Assembly: GCF_003602095.1 (NCBI RefSeq)
Contig: NZ_RAHH01000010.1
Span: 124,001 to 188,000 of the forward strand
Length of the DNA: 64,000 nt
Direction of reading: 5' to 3'
Origin: Rahnella woolbedingensis
GTDB lineage: Bacteria; Pseudomonadota; Gammaproteobacteria; Enterobacterales; Enterobacteriaceae
In this document: piece after piece, positions 33,776 through 45,153 of the stretch
Layout of the letters: each line of letters opens with the position of its first letter
How positions within the stretch are numbered: position 1 is the stretch's first letter
The notes under the pieces: model-generated
Seen by the model: the letters and a program-made list of their open reading frames with translations, nothing else
Told to the model about the DNA's origin: nothing
The model's database searches: none
Program-made: the position numbers and the translations under genes

Positions 33776-35095
33776 TTACCTTTCCCAATAACTCTCTTCC
33801 AGACTGTCTTCACGCTCCGGCAAGCCACGCGTCAGGCGCGGAGAATGCTGGTTCAGCACCTGATAACTCACGCGGTTGGCATATTTGCACACCTGCGCCA
33901 GTGAGGAATAGGTCAGATACTCGCGGGAATGTTTGCTGGAATTCGGCACGGAAGTACGGTGGAAACCGTTGGCCGCAATATCATGCAGCAGCGCAGACAG
34001 GGCACCATCACCCGCGCCATTGGTGTTCATGATTTTTTCCGGTCCGCCCATGTACGGCGCGATGTGAGAATAAATCTTCAGCGGATCCTGGCAGCATTCA
34101 CGACGCATGGCGCGGCTGAATTCGTACTGATTAAATTCGGCAATCGCGCCCGGCAGCAGCGGATGCTGAGTCGTGCGTTTGAAGGCCTCTTCGGTATAAC
34201 TCGCCATAAACAGGCCGTTCGGCCCGGCCGTACACAACACCAGATCCACCCAGTCCAGCGCTTTATCTGCCGCCATCAGCGGATCCTTCAGGCCGGTCAA
34301 TGCAAAACCTTCATCTTCGTTCATCGCCAGAATCGACACGTGATCGCGCAGGAAATCGCGCCATCCCTGCGGATCATCGGCGATGACATATTGCGTCCCC
34401 AGCGTTAAGACCACCGGCACATGGTATTTTTTCGCGTACTCAATGGCCTGCATGGTGGCTTCAGGCATCGGTTCACCCGGTTTGCTGCGCAGCAGATACG
34501 ACGTCAGCAGCAGCGCGGACGCACCGGCAATCACGTCTTCCGGCACACTGTACGAATGCAGTTCATTCATTTTTCCCGGACTGATAGCAAACGTGCGCTC
34601 GCCGGTGTCGCTGATCAGCGTGAAACAGCGGCCAATGGCACCGTCCACCCCTTGCAGGAAGTTAAGATCCACACGGCTGGAGGTGTTGCACAAATAGCGG
34701 TAAGCGTAATCGCCGATTTTGACGTTATTGCACATCACGCCCAGCAACACCGAACGGTCATCGGCCAGCACAGAGTAGTTGTGCAACGTATTTCCGACTG
34801 TGCCGCCCGCAAACTGATGCGTGATCAGCTGCTGGCTCATCAGTTCCTGATACAGCGCTTCTGACATTTCATCGTCAAGAATATTGGATTCACCCGGCGT
34901 CAGGCCGTAACGGGCCACAAAATTTTCATCCACGCGCGCTTCGATATCCACCAGCGTCTGGTCGATACCGACGATGTACGATGACCCTGCTTCAGATTCC
35001 GGCTGCATTGCCTGCAACATAGAATCACGCAATAAAGGGTCACGCGCGCTGACCGGAAAATAGTGTTTAGACTTACGTTTACCAGGAAATTTCAT
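33776..35095 (-). CDS. gsk: Inosine-guanosine kinase
   Basis: Gsk phosphorylates inosine and guanosine with ATP in purine salvage. The 439-residue protein starts MKFPGKRKSKHYFP and ends GLPEREDSLEESYWER, collinear with E. coli Gsk (434). Ribokinase-family marks are visible: GGTVGNTLHNYSVL near 88 and the catalytic anion hole NTNGAGDGALSALLHDI near 355. It is likely cotranscribed with hemH upstream, 38 bases away. E. coli has aes between hemH and gsk; it is absent here. Confidence 0.96.
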   Translation of the reverse strand: MKFPGKRKSKHYFPVSARDPLLRDSMLQAMQPESEAGSSYIVGIDQTLVDIEARVDENFVARYGLTPGESNILDDEMSEALYQELMSQQLITHQFAGGTVGNTLHNYSVLADDRSVLLGVMCNNVKIGDYAYRYLCNTSSRVDLNFLQGVDGAIGRCFTLISDTGERTFAISPGKMNELHSYSVPEDVIAGASALLLTSYLLRSKPGEPMPEATMQAIEYAKKYHVPVVLTLGTQYVIADDPQGWRDFLRDHVSILAMNEDEGFALTGLKDPLMAADKALDWVDLVLCTAGPNGLFMASYTEEAFKRTTQHPLLPGAIAEFNQYEFSRAMRRECCQDPLKIYSHIAPYMGGPEKIMNTNGAGDGALSALLHDIAANGFHRTSVPNSSKHSREYLTYSSLAQVCKYANRVSYQVLNQHSPRLTRGLPEREDSLEESYWER

Positions 35096-35133
35096 TCTTT
35101 ATTCTCGGGAAATTCAAAAAGCTCAGACTTCAT

Positions 35134-36096
35134 TCAGAAGTGCTGAGTGACCAGTTGTTGCAGCAGATCGATATGCTCCGGCTGGTCGTTTAAGGCGTCA
35201 ATATATTCGAAGCGCTCGCCGCCTGCATGAATAAAAATCTCACGGTTCTCGCCTTTGATCTCTTCCAGCGTCTCCAGACAGTCCGCCGCAAAACCAGGGC
35301 ACAGGATCTGAATATGCTTAACTCCCTGAGCCGGAAGACCTTTCAGCGTTTCATCAGTATAAGGCGTCAGCCACGGCTCGCGACCAAAGCGCGACTGGAA
35401 GGTCAGCATTATTTTTCCCGACGGCAGTTGCAGGGCATCGGTCAGCGCCTGCGCGGTATCACGACAACGTTGTTCATAGTCATCGCCTTCAGCGACAAAA
35501 CGCTTCGGAATGCCGTGGAAGGACAGCACCAGACGATCCGGCTCGCCATGCTGAGCGAAGGAGCGCTCGATGCTGGCTTTAAGCGCAGAAATGTACGCCG
35601 GATGGGTGGCGTAATCGCGGATAAAGCTCAGTGAAGGCAGGCGGCGCTGAAATTTCAGTACGCGCGCCACGCCGTCAAATACTGCAGCGCTGGTCGAGCA
35701 GGAGTATTGCGGATACAGCGGCAGCACCACCATTTTTGTCACACCCTGCGCCAACAGTTTTTCAATCGGTTCTTTCATGCCCGGCTTGCCGTAGCTCATC
35801 GCCAGTTCAACCGGCGTTCCCGGCAGACGTTCTGCCAGCGCTTTTTGCTGACGGCGGCTGTACACCATCAGCGGCGAGCCCTCTTCCATCCACACCGCTT
35901 TATACAGTTTGGAAACCCGCGGAGAACGCAGCGGCAGGATCACAAAATTCAGGATAGGCCACCACAGCAGACGCGGCGTATCCACGACGCGGATATCACT
36001 CAAAAACTCAGCCAGATATTTTTTAACGGCCTGCGGAGTCGGTGCTTCCGGTGTTCCGAGATTGACCAGGAGAACACCGAATTTAGTCTGCGTCAT
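35134..36096 (-). CDS. hemH: Ferrochelatase
   Basis: HemH inserts Fe2+ into protoporphyrin IX, the last step of heme synthesis. The 320-residue product starts [19 protein letters not shown]. It contains the conserved metal-binding His in [11 protein letters not shown], the block [16 protein letters not shown], and [16 protein letters not shown]. coli HemH also has 320 residues. The longest frame adds 39 upstream codons that are not family-like; ATG 36096 has an AGGA site nine bases before it. Confidence 0.96.
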   Translation of the reverse strand: MTQTKFGVLLVNLGTPEAPTPQAVKKYLAEFLSDIRVVDTPRLLWWPILNFVILPLRSPRVSKLYKAVWMEEGSPLMVYSRRQQKALAERLPGTPVELAMSYGKPGMKEPIEKLLAQGVTKMVVLPLYPQYSCSTSAAVFDGVARVLKFQRRLPSLSFIRDYATHPAYISALKASIERSFAQHGEPDRLVLSFHGIPKRFVAEGDDYEQRCRDTAQALTDALQLPSGKIMLTFQSRFGREPWLTPYTDETLKGLPAQGVKHIQILCPGFAADCLETLEEIKGENREIFIHAGGERFEYIDALNDQPEHIDLLQQLVTQHF

Positions 36097-36301
36097 GCTG
36101 AATATCCTAAATTTAAGGCATAGAAGCCGTGTGAAAAATGATGGGCGCCGCCGTTTTGTGATACTGCTGTTTGTGAAGCTGAAAAGAGGCGCAGGCCATT
36201 GTAACGAAAACAAAGACGATCGGAACGACGGCAGAAGCTATCAATGCGAATTGTTGCTATTAATCCCCGTCATACTTCAGGCAGCAGGTGGGTTGGTGCA
36301 G

Positions 36302-36333
36302 AAAAACAAACGGGGCGACCGAAGTCACCCCGT
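36302..36333 (-). terminator. Rho-independent terminator of adk
   Basis: On the minus strand a CGGGGTGAC-TTCG-GTCGCCCCG hairpin with a stable tetraloop is followed by TTTGTTTTT, 22 bases after the adk stop. Confidence 0.88.
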
Positions 36334-36354
36334 GATAGCGCGCAGTAAAGACGA

Positions 36355-37162
<808 letters not shown>

Positions 37163-37180
37163 CATTTCTATATCAGCCGG

Positions 37181-39052
37181 TTACGCCTGTAACAGCGTGT
37201 TCATACGGCGGATGAACAGGTTGGGATCTTCCAGCGTGCCGCGCTCTGCGAACAGCGCCTGATCCAACAGCAGCTCAATCCACTCACTGAACTGGTCTTC
37301 ATCAGCCACATCAGAAGCACGTTTCACCAGCGCGTGTTCCGGGTTCAGCTCAAAGATGTATTTCACTTCCGGCGCTTCCTGACCGGCAGCAGCAAACAGT
37401 TTTGCCATCTGCGTGGTCATTTCGTCAGTACCGGTGGTGACGATGGCTGGCGTGTCAGTCAGACGGTGCGTCAGACGCACTTCTTTCACACGCTCGCCCA
37501 GCAGCGTTTTCACACGCTCAACGAACGGCTCCAGCGCTTTTTCAGCTTCTTTCTGCTCTTCGCTTTCGTCGGCCAGTTTGTCCAGTGTGTCATCGGCTTT
37601 GCTGACGGACTGGAAGACTTTGCCATCGAATTCTGTCAGATAGCTCATCATCCATTCGTCGATGCGGTCAGACAGCAACAGGACTTCAATGCCTTTCTTG
37701 CGGAACAGTTCCAGATGCGGGCTGCTCTTCGCGGCGGCGTAGCTGTCAGCAGTGATGTAATAGATCTTGTCCTGACCTTCCACCATGCTTGCCACATACT
37801 CTTCAAGCGACAGAGTCTGCTCGCTGCTGTCGTTGCGGGTGCTGGCGAAACGCAGCAGTTTGGCGATCGCTTCTTTGTTAGCGCCATCTTCTGCCGGACC
37901 TTCTTTCAATACCAGACCAAACTGTTTCCAGAATTGCAGGTATTTTTCGTTGTCGTCTTTCGCCAGTTTTTCCAGCATTTGCAGAACACGTTTAGTCAGC
38001 GCACTGCGCAGGTTCTGAGTAATGCGGCTGTCCTGCAGAATTTCACGGGATACGTTCAGCGGCAGATCGTTGGAATCTATCAGACCACGTACGAAGCGCA
38101 GGTAGTTCGGCATGAACTGCTCGGCTTCGTCCATGATAAATACGCGCTGAACATAGAGTTTCAGGCCATGTTTATGGTCGCGGTTCCACATATCCCACGG
38201 CGCCTGTGAAGGGATATACAGCAGGCTGGTGTATTCCTGCTTACCTTCCACACGGTTGTGGCTCCAGCTCAGCGGATCGCTGAAATCATGGGAAATATGT
38301 TTGTAGAACTCTACGTATTCTTCGTCGGTGACTTCCGATTTACCGCGGGTCCACAGGGCCTGAGCCTTGTTGATTTGCTCCCAGGTAACGGTGCCGTCTT
38401 CTTCGTTGCGGGTTTCGACTTCAACCGGCAGCGCAATGTGGTCAGAGTATTTGCTGATGATGGAGCGCACGCGCCAGTCATCCAGGAATTCATCCTGATC
38501 TTCACGCAGGTGCAGGGTAATTTCGGTACCGCGGTCGGCTTTCTCGATGTCCGCCAGGGTGTATTCACCTTCACCGGCAGATTCCCAGAACACACCTTCG
38601 TCGGCGCTGGCACCGGCGGCACGGGTGCGCACGGTGACTTTATCGGCCACGATGAAGGCAGAGTAGAAACCGACGCCGAACTGACCAATCAGTTGGCTGT
38701 CTTTCGCCTGCTCGGAACCTACAGATTGCAGAAACGCTTTGGTGCCGGATTTCGCGATAGTCCCGAGGTTGTCGATGACTTCATCGCGGCTCATGCCGAT
38801 GCCGTTATCGCTCAGCGTCAGGGTGCGTTTTTCTTTATCAAAGGCCAGACGAACGTGCAGCTCGCCGTCACCTTCATAAAGCTCCGGCGCAGACAACGCG
38901 CGGAAACGCAGTTTATCAGCGGCATCCGAGGCGTTAGAGATTAGCTCGCGCAGGAAAATTTCTTTGTTTGAATACAGAGAATGGATCATCAGATGAAGCA
39001 GTTGTTTTACTTCAGACTGGAAGCCACGTGTCTCTTGTCCTTTCATACTCAT
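37181..39052 (-). CDS. htpG: Molecular chaperone HtpG (bacterial Hsp90)
   Basis: HtpG is the bacterial Hsp90, an ATP-driven dimeric chaperone working with DnaK. The 623-residue protein has the GHKL ATPase site in the N domain ([17 protein letters not shown] near 35, SDNGIGM near 85, [11 protein letters not shown] near 125). A middle client domain follows, and the C-terminal dimerisation domain ends [18 protein letters not shown]. coli HtpG has 624 residues. ATG 39052 has a GAGG site seven bases before it; a TTG and a later ATG (39046) are also in frame. A sigma-32-type promoter lies 53 bases upstream. Confidence 0.97.
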   Translation of the reverse strand: MSMKGQETRGFQSEVKQLLHLMIHSLYSNKEIFLRELISNASDAADKLRFRALSAPELYEGDGELHVRLAFDKEKRTLTLSDNGIGMSRDEVIDNLGTIAKSGTKAFLQSVGSEQAKDSQLIGQFGVGFYSAFIVADKVTVRTRAAGASADEGVFWESAGEGEYTLADIEKADRGTEITLHLREDQDEFLDDWRVRSIISKYSDHIALPVEVETRNEEDGTVTWEQINKAQALWTRGKSEVTDEEYVEFYKHISHDFSDPLSWSHNRVEGKQEYTSLLYIPSQAPWDMWNRDHKHGLKLYVQRVFIMDEAEQFMPNYLRFVRGLIDSNDLPLNVSREILQDSRITQNLRSALTKRVLQMLEKLAKDDNEKYLQFWKQFGLVLKEGPAEDGANKEAIAKLLRFASTRNDSSEQTLSLEEYVASMVEGQDKIYYITADSYAAAKSSPHLELFRKKGIEVLLLSDRIDEWMMSYLTEFDGKVFQSVSKADDTLDKLADESEEQKEAEKALEPFVERVKTLLGERVKEVRLTHRLTDTPAIVTTGTDEMTTQMAKLFAAAGQEAPEVKYIFELNPEHALVKRASDVADEDQFSEWIELLLDQALFAERGTLEDPNLFIRRMNTLLQA

Positions 39053-39104
39053 CAAATTACCTCAATCCAGATACTGTTATTGACCAAATCAGACGTTGAG
39101 GAAT

Positions 39105-39133
39105 AGGTGGGGTTATATGTCAGGCTTTTCAAG
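39105..39133 (-). promoter_or_regulatory. Heat-shock (sigma-32) promoter of htpG
   Basis: On the minus strand CTTGAAA (39133-39127) and CCCCACCT (39112-39105) are 14 bases apart. The consensus is CTTGAAA, a 13-15 base spacer, then CCCCATNT; only one -10 base differs. Confidence 0.88.
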
Positions 39134-39214
39134 CGCAGGAAGAAATATTTAGGAAGAAATGCAGAGGGATAGCGAAATAATACGGGGCGCAGAGGGCTGC
39201 GCCCGCATATACAG

Positions 39215-39820
39215 TCAGAACCGGAAGGGATTACGCCCGGCGAGGGAATGTGACAGCGTGGTGCCATCAACCATATCCAGTTCGCCACCGACCGGCACAC
39301 CGTGCGCGATACGGCTCGCCAGCACGCCAAACTGGCCGCACATTTCAGCGATATAGTTGGCGGTCGCTTCGCCTTCGACTGTCGGGTTGGTCGCCAGAAT
39401 CACTTCCTGAATGCTTTCACTTTCAAGACGCTCTTCCAGACGGCCCAAACCAATATCGTCTGGTCCGATACCATCCAGCGGTGACAGGTGACCCATCAGC
39501 ACAAAATAGCGACCAGAAAACTGACCGGTTTGTTCTATCGCATGGATGTCCGCCGGGCTTTCCACCACGCAAATCTGACCGTTTTCTTTACGCCGTGGAT
39601 TGGCGCAAATGGTGCAGATTTCCTGTTCGGTAAACGTACGGCAATCGGCACAGTGGCCGATTTCAGACATGGCACGCGTTAAAGACTGCGCCAGCCGCAT
39701 TCCGCCGCTGCGATCACGTTGCAGCAGCTGGAATGCCATACGTTGCGCAGACTTCGGGCCAACGCCCGGCAGGCAACGCAACGCCTCCATTAAAGATTCA
39801 AGGAGAGGGCTGGTTTGCAT
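39215..39820 (-). CDS. recR: Recombination mediator RecR
   Basis: RecR works with RecF and RecO to load RecA at single-strand gaps. The 201-residue protein shows a helix-hairpin-helix ([17 protein letters not shown]), a four-cysteine zinc finger ([18 protein letters not shown] near 57-74) and a Toprim domain ([17 protein letters not shown]). E. coli RecR has 201 residues. Its ATG overlaps the ybaB stop by one base (TGATG), so it is coupled to ybaB, as part of the dnaX-ybaB-recR operon. Confidence 0.97.
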   Translation of the reverse strand: MQTSPLLESLMEALRCLPGVGPKSAQRMAFQLLQRDRSGGMRLAQSLTRAMSEIGHCADCRTFTEQEICTICANPRRKENGQICVVESPADIHAIEQTGQFSGRYFVLMGHLSPLDGIGPDDIGLGRLEERLESESIQEVILATNPTVEGEATANYIAEMCGQFGVLASRIAHGVPVGGELDMVDGTTLSHSLAGRNPFRF

Positions 39821-40149
39821 CAGAACGGCATCTTAAAGCCTGGTGGCAACTGCATGCCGCCAGAAACGGCTGCCATTTTTTCTTTCTGAGTTTCTTCGAT
39901 ACGACGTGCTGCATCGTTGAACGCCGCGGCGATCAGGTCTTCCAGCATGTCTTTATCGTCTTCGAGCAGGCTTGGATCGATTTCAACACGACGCACGTTG
40001 TGTGCACCGTTGATGGTGATTTTCACCAGGCCAGCGCCTGACTCACCGGTCACTTCCAGCAGAGCGATTTCTGCCTGAGCCTGTTGCATTTTTTCCTGCA
40101 TTTGCTGGGCCTGTTTCATCAGGTTACCAATGCCGCCTTTTCCAAACAT
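39820..40149 (-). CDS. ybaB: Nucleoid-associated protein YbaB/EbfC
   Basis: YbaB is a small dimeric DNA-binding protein of the EbfC family. The 109-residue protein begins [21 protein letters not shown], has a long helix, then the beta segment [20 protein letters not shown] and ends LPPGFKMPF. The open frame extends ten codons upstream, but ATG 40149 is the family start. It lies between dnaX and recR in the conserved operon. Confidence 0.96.
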   Translation of the reverse strand: MFGKGGIGNLMKQAQQMQEKMQQAQAEIALLEVTGESGAGLVKITINGAHNVRRVEIDPSLLEDDKDMLEDLIAAAFNDAARRIEETQKEKMAAVSGGMQLPPGFKMPF

Positions 40150-40190
40150 AGTCTTCTCTCTCAGCAATGGCCGCGTCACAATCGCGGCGT

Positions 40191-42149
40191 TTAAATTGGG
40201 CGAATACTTTCTTCATCCAGATCCGCGTCGAAGAACCGGCGCAGCGTCTGGATGTTATTATCCGCAATAATAGACTGACGCGCCTGCGCCAGTTTTTCTT
40301 CATAAATGGCCTGTCGCCATTCCAGCGGCGTCTTCACCGCCAGATTATCATCTTCCAGCACGGTCAGTTCAACCGGCGTCTGATGCAATGCCGATAGCGC
40401 GTCCGCCAGGACTTTTTGCGCAGACGGCGAATTCAGGTGCTTTTGCGAGGAACGCAGGTGCAGGCAGATTTTACCCGGCTCCGGCTGCTCGCGGTACGCA
40501 TTCAGCGCCAGTTGCTGCACCAGTTTAGGAATAGTCATCCGGCTGATTTCAGCCGCCCATTCATCACGTTCAATCGCTTCTTCCGCCAGACGGGAAGACA
40601 GCTCAGGCGATTTCTCATGTTCCAGCGCGGTACGTAACGCCTTAGGCGTTGCCACCGGTTCCGGCGCTTCTTCCGGTTCCATCATCGCTTTCCAGCGATA
40701 TGCTTCTTCTTTTACCTGCGCGGCAGGTTCTTTCTTCACCGCCAATGTCTGCGCACGTTCAGTCACCGAAGCGAGGCGCTCCAGTGCTGAGGTTGCCGGC
40801 CGCGCTTTTCCTGGCGCTGCCGGCTCAGCTTTTTTTGGGGTGGTACTCCCCTGCCTGAGCAATTGCGTTCGCGCCTGTAGAAGTTGCGCGGTGGAATCCG
40901 GCATGGCGGCCGGCTCTGCATTGCTCTGTGGCGCAGGAGCATGATTGTTATGCTGCGGCGGTGCATTGCGCGGCGCTGCCGGTTGCGACGGTGCCTGTGG
41001 CGCAACCGGCGCTATATAGGCCGGAGCAGCGACGGGCTGCGGAGCGGGTTCAGCAATAATCACTTTGGGATGAAAGGCCAGCGCACGCAGCAGCGTCATT
41101 TCAACGCCCATACGTTTGTCCGGCGCATAAGCCAGCTCTTTACGGCCAATCAGCAGGGTCTGGTAGTAAAGCTGCACGTCCGCTGGCGGAATAACACGCG
41201 CCAGTTCGCGCAGACGCTGTTCGATCGCTGCGTAATGGTTATCGAGCACCGACGGTAACAGCTGAACCATCGCAATGCGGTGCAGCAGCGCCAATGTTTC
41301 TACCAGCAGGTTTTCCCAGTCCACACCACGGGACGCGGCCTGTTCGACCTGAGCCATCATCTGACCGCCATCGGCGCTGACCAGCGCTTCCAGCATCGCC
41401 AGCGGCTGTTCGTCGTCCAGCGTGCCGAGCATTTGTGCCACGGTTTCGGTGGTGACGGCGCCCTGCCCCATGGCAATCGCCTGATCGGTCAGGCTCAGTG
41501 CATCACGCATACTGCCGTCGGCCGCACGGGAAAGCAGCTGAAGCGCGCGCGGCTCAGTGGCAATGGCTTCCTGAGTTAATACATTTTCGAGCTGTTTGCG
41601 GATCTGTTCCGGATCCAGGGCTTTCAGATGGAACTGCAAACAACGCGACAAAATAGTGACCGGCAGTTTTTGCGGATCCGTGGTCGCCAGCAGGAATTTA
41701 ACGTGCGAAGGCGGCTCTTCCAGCGTTTTCAACAGCGCATTGAAGCTGTGACGCGAGAGCATGTGCACTTCGTCAATCAGGTAAACTTTGAAGCGGCCAC
41801 GCGCCGGTGCATATTGCACGTTATCGAGCAGTTCGCGGGTATCTTCGACTTTAGTACGGGAAGCGGCATCAATTTCAATCAGATCGACGAAACGGCCCTG
41901 CTCAATTTCACGGCAGTTATCGCACACGCCGCAAGGTGTTGATGTGATGCCGGTTTCGCAGTTAAGCCCTTTGGCCAGCAGACGGGCGATGGTGGTTTTC
42001 CCCACGCCGCGGGTACCGGAAAACAGGTAAGCGTGATGGATGCGCCCGAGCGACAGGCCATTGGCCAGCGCGGTCAGCACATGTTCCTGTCCGACGACGT
42101 CGGCAAAAGTTTGGGGGCGCCACTTACGGGCAAGAACCTGATAGCTCAT
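40191..42149 (-). CDS. dnaX: DNA polymerase III tau subunit (and gamma by frameshift)
   Basis: Tau is the clamp-loader ATPase subunit that also ties the loader to polymerase cores and DnaB. The 652-residue protein has Walker [10 protein letters not shown] (45-53), a zinc module with [16 protein letters not shown], Walker [10 protein letters not shown] and an AAA+ sensor region. The Pro/Ala-rich linker (about 375-450) leads to the DnaB- and alpha-binding C domains. A frameshift signal at 40852-40795 predicts a 441-residue gamma form. E. coli tau has 643 residues. It heads the dnaX-ybaB-recR operon. Confidence 0.97.
   Translation of the reverse strand: MSYQVLARKWRPQTFADVVGQEHVLTALANGLSLGRIHHAYLFSGTRGVGKTTIARLLAKGLNCETGITSTPCGVCDNCREIEQGRFVDLIEIDAASRTKVEDTRELLDNVQYAPARGRFKVYLIDEVHMLSRHSFNALLKTLEEPPSHVKFLLATTDPQKLPVTILSRCLQFHLKALDPEQIRKQLENVLTQEAIATEPRALQLLSRAADGSMRDALSLTDQAIAMGQGAVTTETVAQMLGTLDDEQPLAMLEALVSADGGQMMAQVEQAASRGVDWENLLVETLALLHRIAMVQLLPSVLDNHYAAIEQRLRELARVIPPADVQLYYQTLLIGRKELAYAPDKRMGVEMTLLRALAFHPKVIIAEPAPQPVAAPAYIAPVAPQAPSQPAAPRNAPPQHNNHAPAPQSNAEPAAMPDSTAQLLQARTQLLRQGSTTPKKAEPAAPGKARPATSALERLASVTERAQTLAVKKEPAAQVKEEAYRWKAMMEPEEAPEPVATPKALRTALEHEKSPELSSRLAEEAIERDEWAAEISRMTIPKLVQQLALNAYREQPEPGKICLHLRSSQKHLNSPSAQKVLADALSALHQTPVELTVLEDDNLAVKTPLEWRQAIYEEKLAQARQSIIADNNIQTLRRFFDADLDEESIRPI
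40795..40852 (-). promoter_or_regulatory. Programmed -1 frameshift signal in dnaX
   Basis: On the minus strand, in order: an internal ribosome-binding-like AGGGGAG (40852-40846), nine bases, the slippery heptamer A-AAA-AAA (40836-40830), then a hairpin. Its outer stem is GCCGGC (40824-40819) with GCCGGC (40800-40795), and its inner stem is GCGC with GCGC. A -1 shift reads AAA AAA AGC TGA, ending gamma with Ser441. The three-part layout is that of E. coli dnaX, where the heptamer is AAAAAAG and gamma has 431 residues. Confidence 0.9.
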
Positions 42150-42469
42150 TAATACTTCATCGTTGATTTATAATGAATAATTTGACAATACACGAAAAAA
42201 CACCGTTTAACCCGACTTTCTGCGCGGGTCGGCGGACCGGCGACTGCAGGCTAAGCATAATGATGCCCGCGCCAGACTGCCACTTCTTAGTGTACCAGCA
42301 GGGTCGCCATCATTCCTATTACTTTACTTTTCGGGTCTGCGCCGCGGTTTCTCCCCCTTCGTTCTCCTCCTGACTTTTCGCGTTCAGGGATGAGGGCAAA
42401 TTTTGCGCAGTGATTACACTGAGTTCACCTCTGTTTTGATAATGCTTCCTGCCCCGCGTAAGGAGAGCC
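42150..42469. other. Divergent regulatory region between dnaX and malS
   Basis: This 320-base gap contains no convincing gene. The malS-proximal part holds a MalT-type promoter (42386-42420). A second MalT-like core, GGAGGA on the minus strand at 42370-42365, lies about 16 bases further upstream. The dnaX-proximal part is AT-rich with a TATAAA-like word on the minus strand (near 42173-42168), but no well-spaced -35 was found. Confidence 0.6.
42386..42420 (+). promoter_or_regulatory. MalT-dependent promoter of malS
   Basis: AGGGATGAGG (42386-42395) matches nine of ten bases of the MalT box GGGGATGAGG. A -10 box TACACT (42415-42420) would start RNA near 42427, placing the box centre at about -37, the usual distance for MalT-activated promoters. 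A second core lies upstream in the opposite direction. Confidence 0.65.
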
Positions 42470-44542
42470 ATGAAATACCTGACCCTGCCTTTATTACTGC
42501 TCGTTTCCCCCGCCGCACACGCCAGCTGGACGCTGGAAGGCTTCCCCGCTTTTGCCGAACCGGTCAGCGGAATATTCACCAGCAATGCCACTTTATTCAA
42601 AGGCCAGCGCATACTGGAATTACATCAGGATAATCAGTGCTGGCAGCCTTCTGGCACGGTAAAACTCAATGAGATGCTGTCGCTGCAACCCTGCGAAAGT
42701 CATCCGCCTGTGAACTGGAAGCAGTTCCGCGCGGGAGATTATCAGGTACGAATTGATACCCGCAGCGGCACGCCCACGCTTCAGCTGAGCCTGAAAACGG
42801 CGCAGGAAGCTGTCGCGGCGGTGGCAGAAACCTGTCCGCGCTGGGACGGAAAACCGCTGACGGTGGATGTCTCCGGTACTTTTAGCGAGGGTGAAACAGT
42901 GCGGGATTTTTATTCCGGTCAGCGCGCACAGGTCGCTGATGGTCACATTACGATGACGCCTGATCCGGCCAGCGGCGGTTTGTTGTTGCTTGAATCCGCA
43001 GCGCGTAAAACGCCCGCCACCTTCAGCTGGCACAACGCCACGGTGTATTTCGTGCTGACCGACAGGTTCGAAAATGGCAATCCGGATAACGACCACAGCT
43101 ATGGCCGCCACAGTGACGGAATGCAGGAAATCGGCACTTTCCACGGCGGCGATCTGGCCGGGCTGACCAGCAAGCTGGATTATCTGCAACAACTGGGCGT
43201 GAACGCCTTGTGGATCAGTTCGCCACTGGAGCAGATCCACGGCTGGGTTGGCGGCGGCACCAAAGGTGATTTCCCGCATTATGCCTATCACGGTTACTAC
43301 ACGCTCGACTGGACAAAACTCGACGCTAATATGGGCACCGGCGAAGATTTACAAAAGCTGGTCAGCGAAGCGCACAAACGCGGGATCCGCATTCTTTTTG
43401 ACGTCGTGGTCAATCACACCGGCTATGCCACGCTGGCGGATATGCAAACGTTCCATTTCGGCTCGCTGTACCTCAAAGGCGATGAAATCGAAAAGACTCT
43501 GGGAAAAAACTGGACCAACTGGCAACCCGGCCCCGGCCAGAACTGGCACAGTTTTAATGATTACATCAATTTCAGCGACAAAAACGGCTGGAGCACCTGG
43601 TGGGGTAAGAAATGGATCCGTACCGACATCGGCGATTATGACTCACCCGGTTATGACGATCTGGCCATGTCGCTGGCGTTCCTGCCGGATATCAAAACCG
43701 AGTCCACACAGGCCAGCGGCCTGCCCGTTTTCTATCGCAACAAACCGGATACCGCTGCCCGTGAAATCCCGGACGCAACACCGCGCGATTATCTGGTGAC
43801 CTGGCTCAGTCAGTGGGTGCGGGATTACGGCATCGACGGTTTCCGCGTTGATACCGCCAAGCATGTGGAAAAACCGACGCTGGCTTTGCTCAAAGCCCGT
43901 TCTGCCGAAGCACTCAAACAGTGGAAAGCCGCCAATCCCTCACAGGCGCTGGACGATGCACCATTCTGGATGACGGGTGAGGCCTGGGGTCATGGTGTGA
44001 TGAAAAGTGATTATTACGCCAACGGCTTTGATGCGATGATCAACTTTGATTTTCAGGATCAGGCCGCGGCAGCGTTGAATTGCTTTGCCAGTATCGACGC
44101 CACGTATCAGCAGATGGCGGAGAAAATGCAGGATTTCAATGTGCTGAGTTATCTCTCGTCACACGATACCCGATTGTTTTTCGCCGATGACGCCAAAGGG
44201 TCAATTCCCCTGCAACAGCGTGCAGCGGATCTTTTACTGCTGGCACCGGGCGCAGTGCAGATTTATTACGGTGATGAAAGCGGACGTCAGTTCGGCCCGA
44301 CGGGATCAGACCCTTTACAGGGAACGCGATCAGACATGAACTGGAAGGAGCTGACCGGTGCAAAACAGGCGTTGCTGAATCACTGGCAAAAACTGGGGAA
44401 ATTCAGGGAGCAGCATCCGGCAATCGGTGCGGGTGTACAAAAATCACAGCAGACGGCGCAATATTACGCCTTCAGCCGCCAGCACGGTGACGACAAAGTG
44501 ATGGTGGTCTGGACAGGAGAAAGCGCCAAAGAGTCACGCTGA
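42470..44542 (+). CDS. malS: Periplasmic alpha-amylase MalS
   Basis: MalS cleaves maltodextrins in the periplasm, mainly releasing maltohexaose for the maltose transporter. The 690-residue precursor has a signal peptide (MKYLTLPLLLLVSPAAHA), an N-terminal beta domain and a GH13 barrel. Catalytic residues are Asp461 (GFRVDTAKH), Glu504 (MTGEAWGHG) and Asp566 (SSHDTRL), almost the numbers known for E. coli MalS (676 residues). Cysteines in the N domain (CWQP, QPCES, TCPRW) can form the DsbA-dependent disulfides. In E. coli malS lies far away; here it sits between dnaX and apt. The start has an AAGGAGAG site. Confidence 0.94.
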   Translation: MKYLTLPLLLLVSPAAHASWTLEGFPAFAEPVSGIFTSNATLFKGQRILELHQDNQCWQPSGTVKLNEMLSLQPCESHPPVNWKQFRAGDYQVRIDTRSGTPTLQLSLKTAQEAVAAVAETCPRWDGKPLTVDVSGTFSEGETVRDFYSGQRAQVADGHITMTPDPASGGLLLLESAARKTPATFSWHNATVYFVLTDRFENGNPDNDHSYGRHSDGMQEIGTFHGGDLAGLTSKLDYLQQLGVNALWISSPLEQIHGWVGGGTKGDFPHYAYHGYYTLDWTKLDANMGTGEDLQKLVSEAHKRGIRILFDVVVNHTGYATLADMQTFHFGSLYLKGDEIEKTLGKNWTNWQPGPGQNWHSFNDYINFSDKNGWSTWWGKKWIRTDIGDYDSPGYDDLAMSLAFLPDIKTESTQASGLPVFYRNKPDTAAREIPDATPRDYLVTWLSQWVRDYGIDGFRVDTAKHVEKPTLALLKARSAEALKQWKAANPSQALDDAPFWMTGEAWGHGVMKSDYYANGFDAMINFDFQDQAAAALNCFASIDATYQQMAEKMQDFNVLSYLSSHDTRLFFADDAKGSIPLQQRAADLLLLAPGAVQIYYGDESGRQFGPTGSDPLQGTRSDMNWKELTGAKQALLNHWQKLGKFREQHPAIGAGVQKSQQTAQYYAFSRQHGDDKVMVVWTGESAKESR

Positions 44543-44547
44543 AAACA

Positions 44548-44579
44548 AAAAGGCCTCGCGTTAACGGCGGGGCCTTTTT
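44548..44579. terminator. Bidirectional terminator between malS and apt
   Basis: A GGCC...GGCC hairpin (arms 44552-44555 and 44571-44574, with flanking GC pairs), A-run before and T-run after, lies between two convergent genes. Confidence 0.8.
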
Positions 44580-44601
44580 ACATCACACTGCAAACGTCGA
44601 A

Positions 44602-45153
44602 TCAGTGCCCGTCGAAACACACCAGGCTGTAGCAGTTGATATGGGAATCGTTCAGACGTTTTTCACCGCCCAGTTCCGGCAAATTGATGATGAATGCGGC
44701 ATCCGTCACTTCCCCACCCAGACGGCGGATCAGTTTCGCGGTGGCCTCAATAGTGCCACCCGTTGCCAGCAAGTCGTCGATCACCAGAATTTTTTCACCC
44801 GGCAAAATGGCATCAGTGTGGATCTCGAGGCTGTCAGTGCCGTATTCCAGATCGTAGGTTTCGCTGATGGTTTCACGCGGTAATTTGCCCGGTTTACGCA
44901 CGGGAACAAAACCCACGCCCAGAACCAGCGCAACCGGAGCGCCAAACAGGAAGCCACGTGCTTCGGTGCCCACCACTTTGGTGACACCCGCATCGCGGTA
45001 ACGATCGGCCAGTAACTGAATGCTTGCAGCGTAAGCTTTTGGGTCTTCCAGCAAGCTGGTGACGTCACGGAACAGTATGCCTGGCTTCGGATAGTCAGGA
45101 ATGGTCTTGATACTGTCTTTAATAAACTGTAGCTGCTGTGCGGTAGCGGTCAT
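44602..45153 (-). CDS. apt: Adenine phosphoribosyltransferase
   Basis: Apt makes AMP from adenine and PRPP in purine salvage. The 183-residue protein has the PRPP-binding motif [13 protein letters not shown] near 124-136 and the block [15 protein letters not shown] near 62. Length matches E. coli Apt (183). In E. coli apt lies directly upstream of dnaX in the same direction; here malS has come between them, so dnaX cannot use the apt promoter without reading through an opposing gene and a terminator. The gene is functionally related to the adenine deaminase at the window end, which competes for the same substrate. Confidence 0.96.
   Translation of the reverse strand: MTATAQQLQFIKDSIKTIPDYPKPGILFRDVTSLLEDPKAYAASIQLLADRYRDAGVTKVVGTEARGFLFGAPVALVLGVGFVPVRKPGKLPRETISETYDLEYGTDSLEIHTDAILPGEKILVIDDLLATGGTIEATAKLIRRLGGEVTDAAFIINLPELGGEKRLNDSHINCYSLVCFDGH

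Noticed and set aside
37334..38209. A 291-codon plus-strand open frame opposite htpG.
   Set aside because: HtpG is conserved over its whole length; the antisense product is Phe- and Gln-rich with no recognisable domain.
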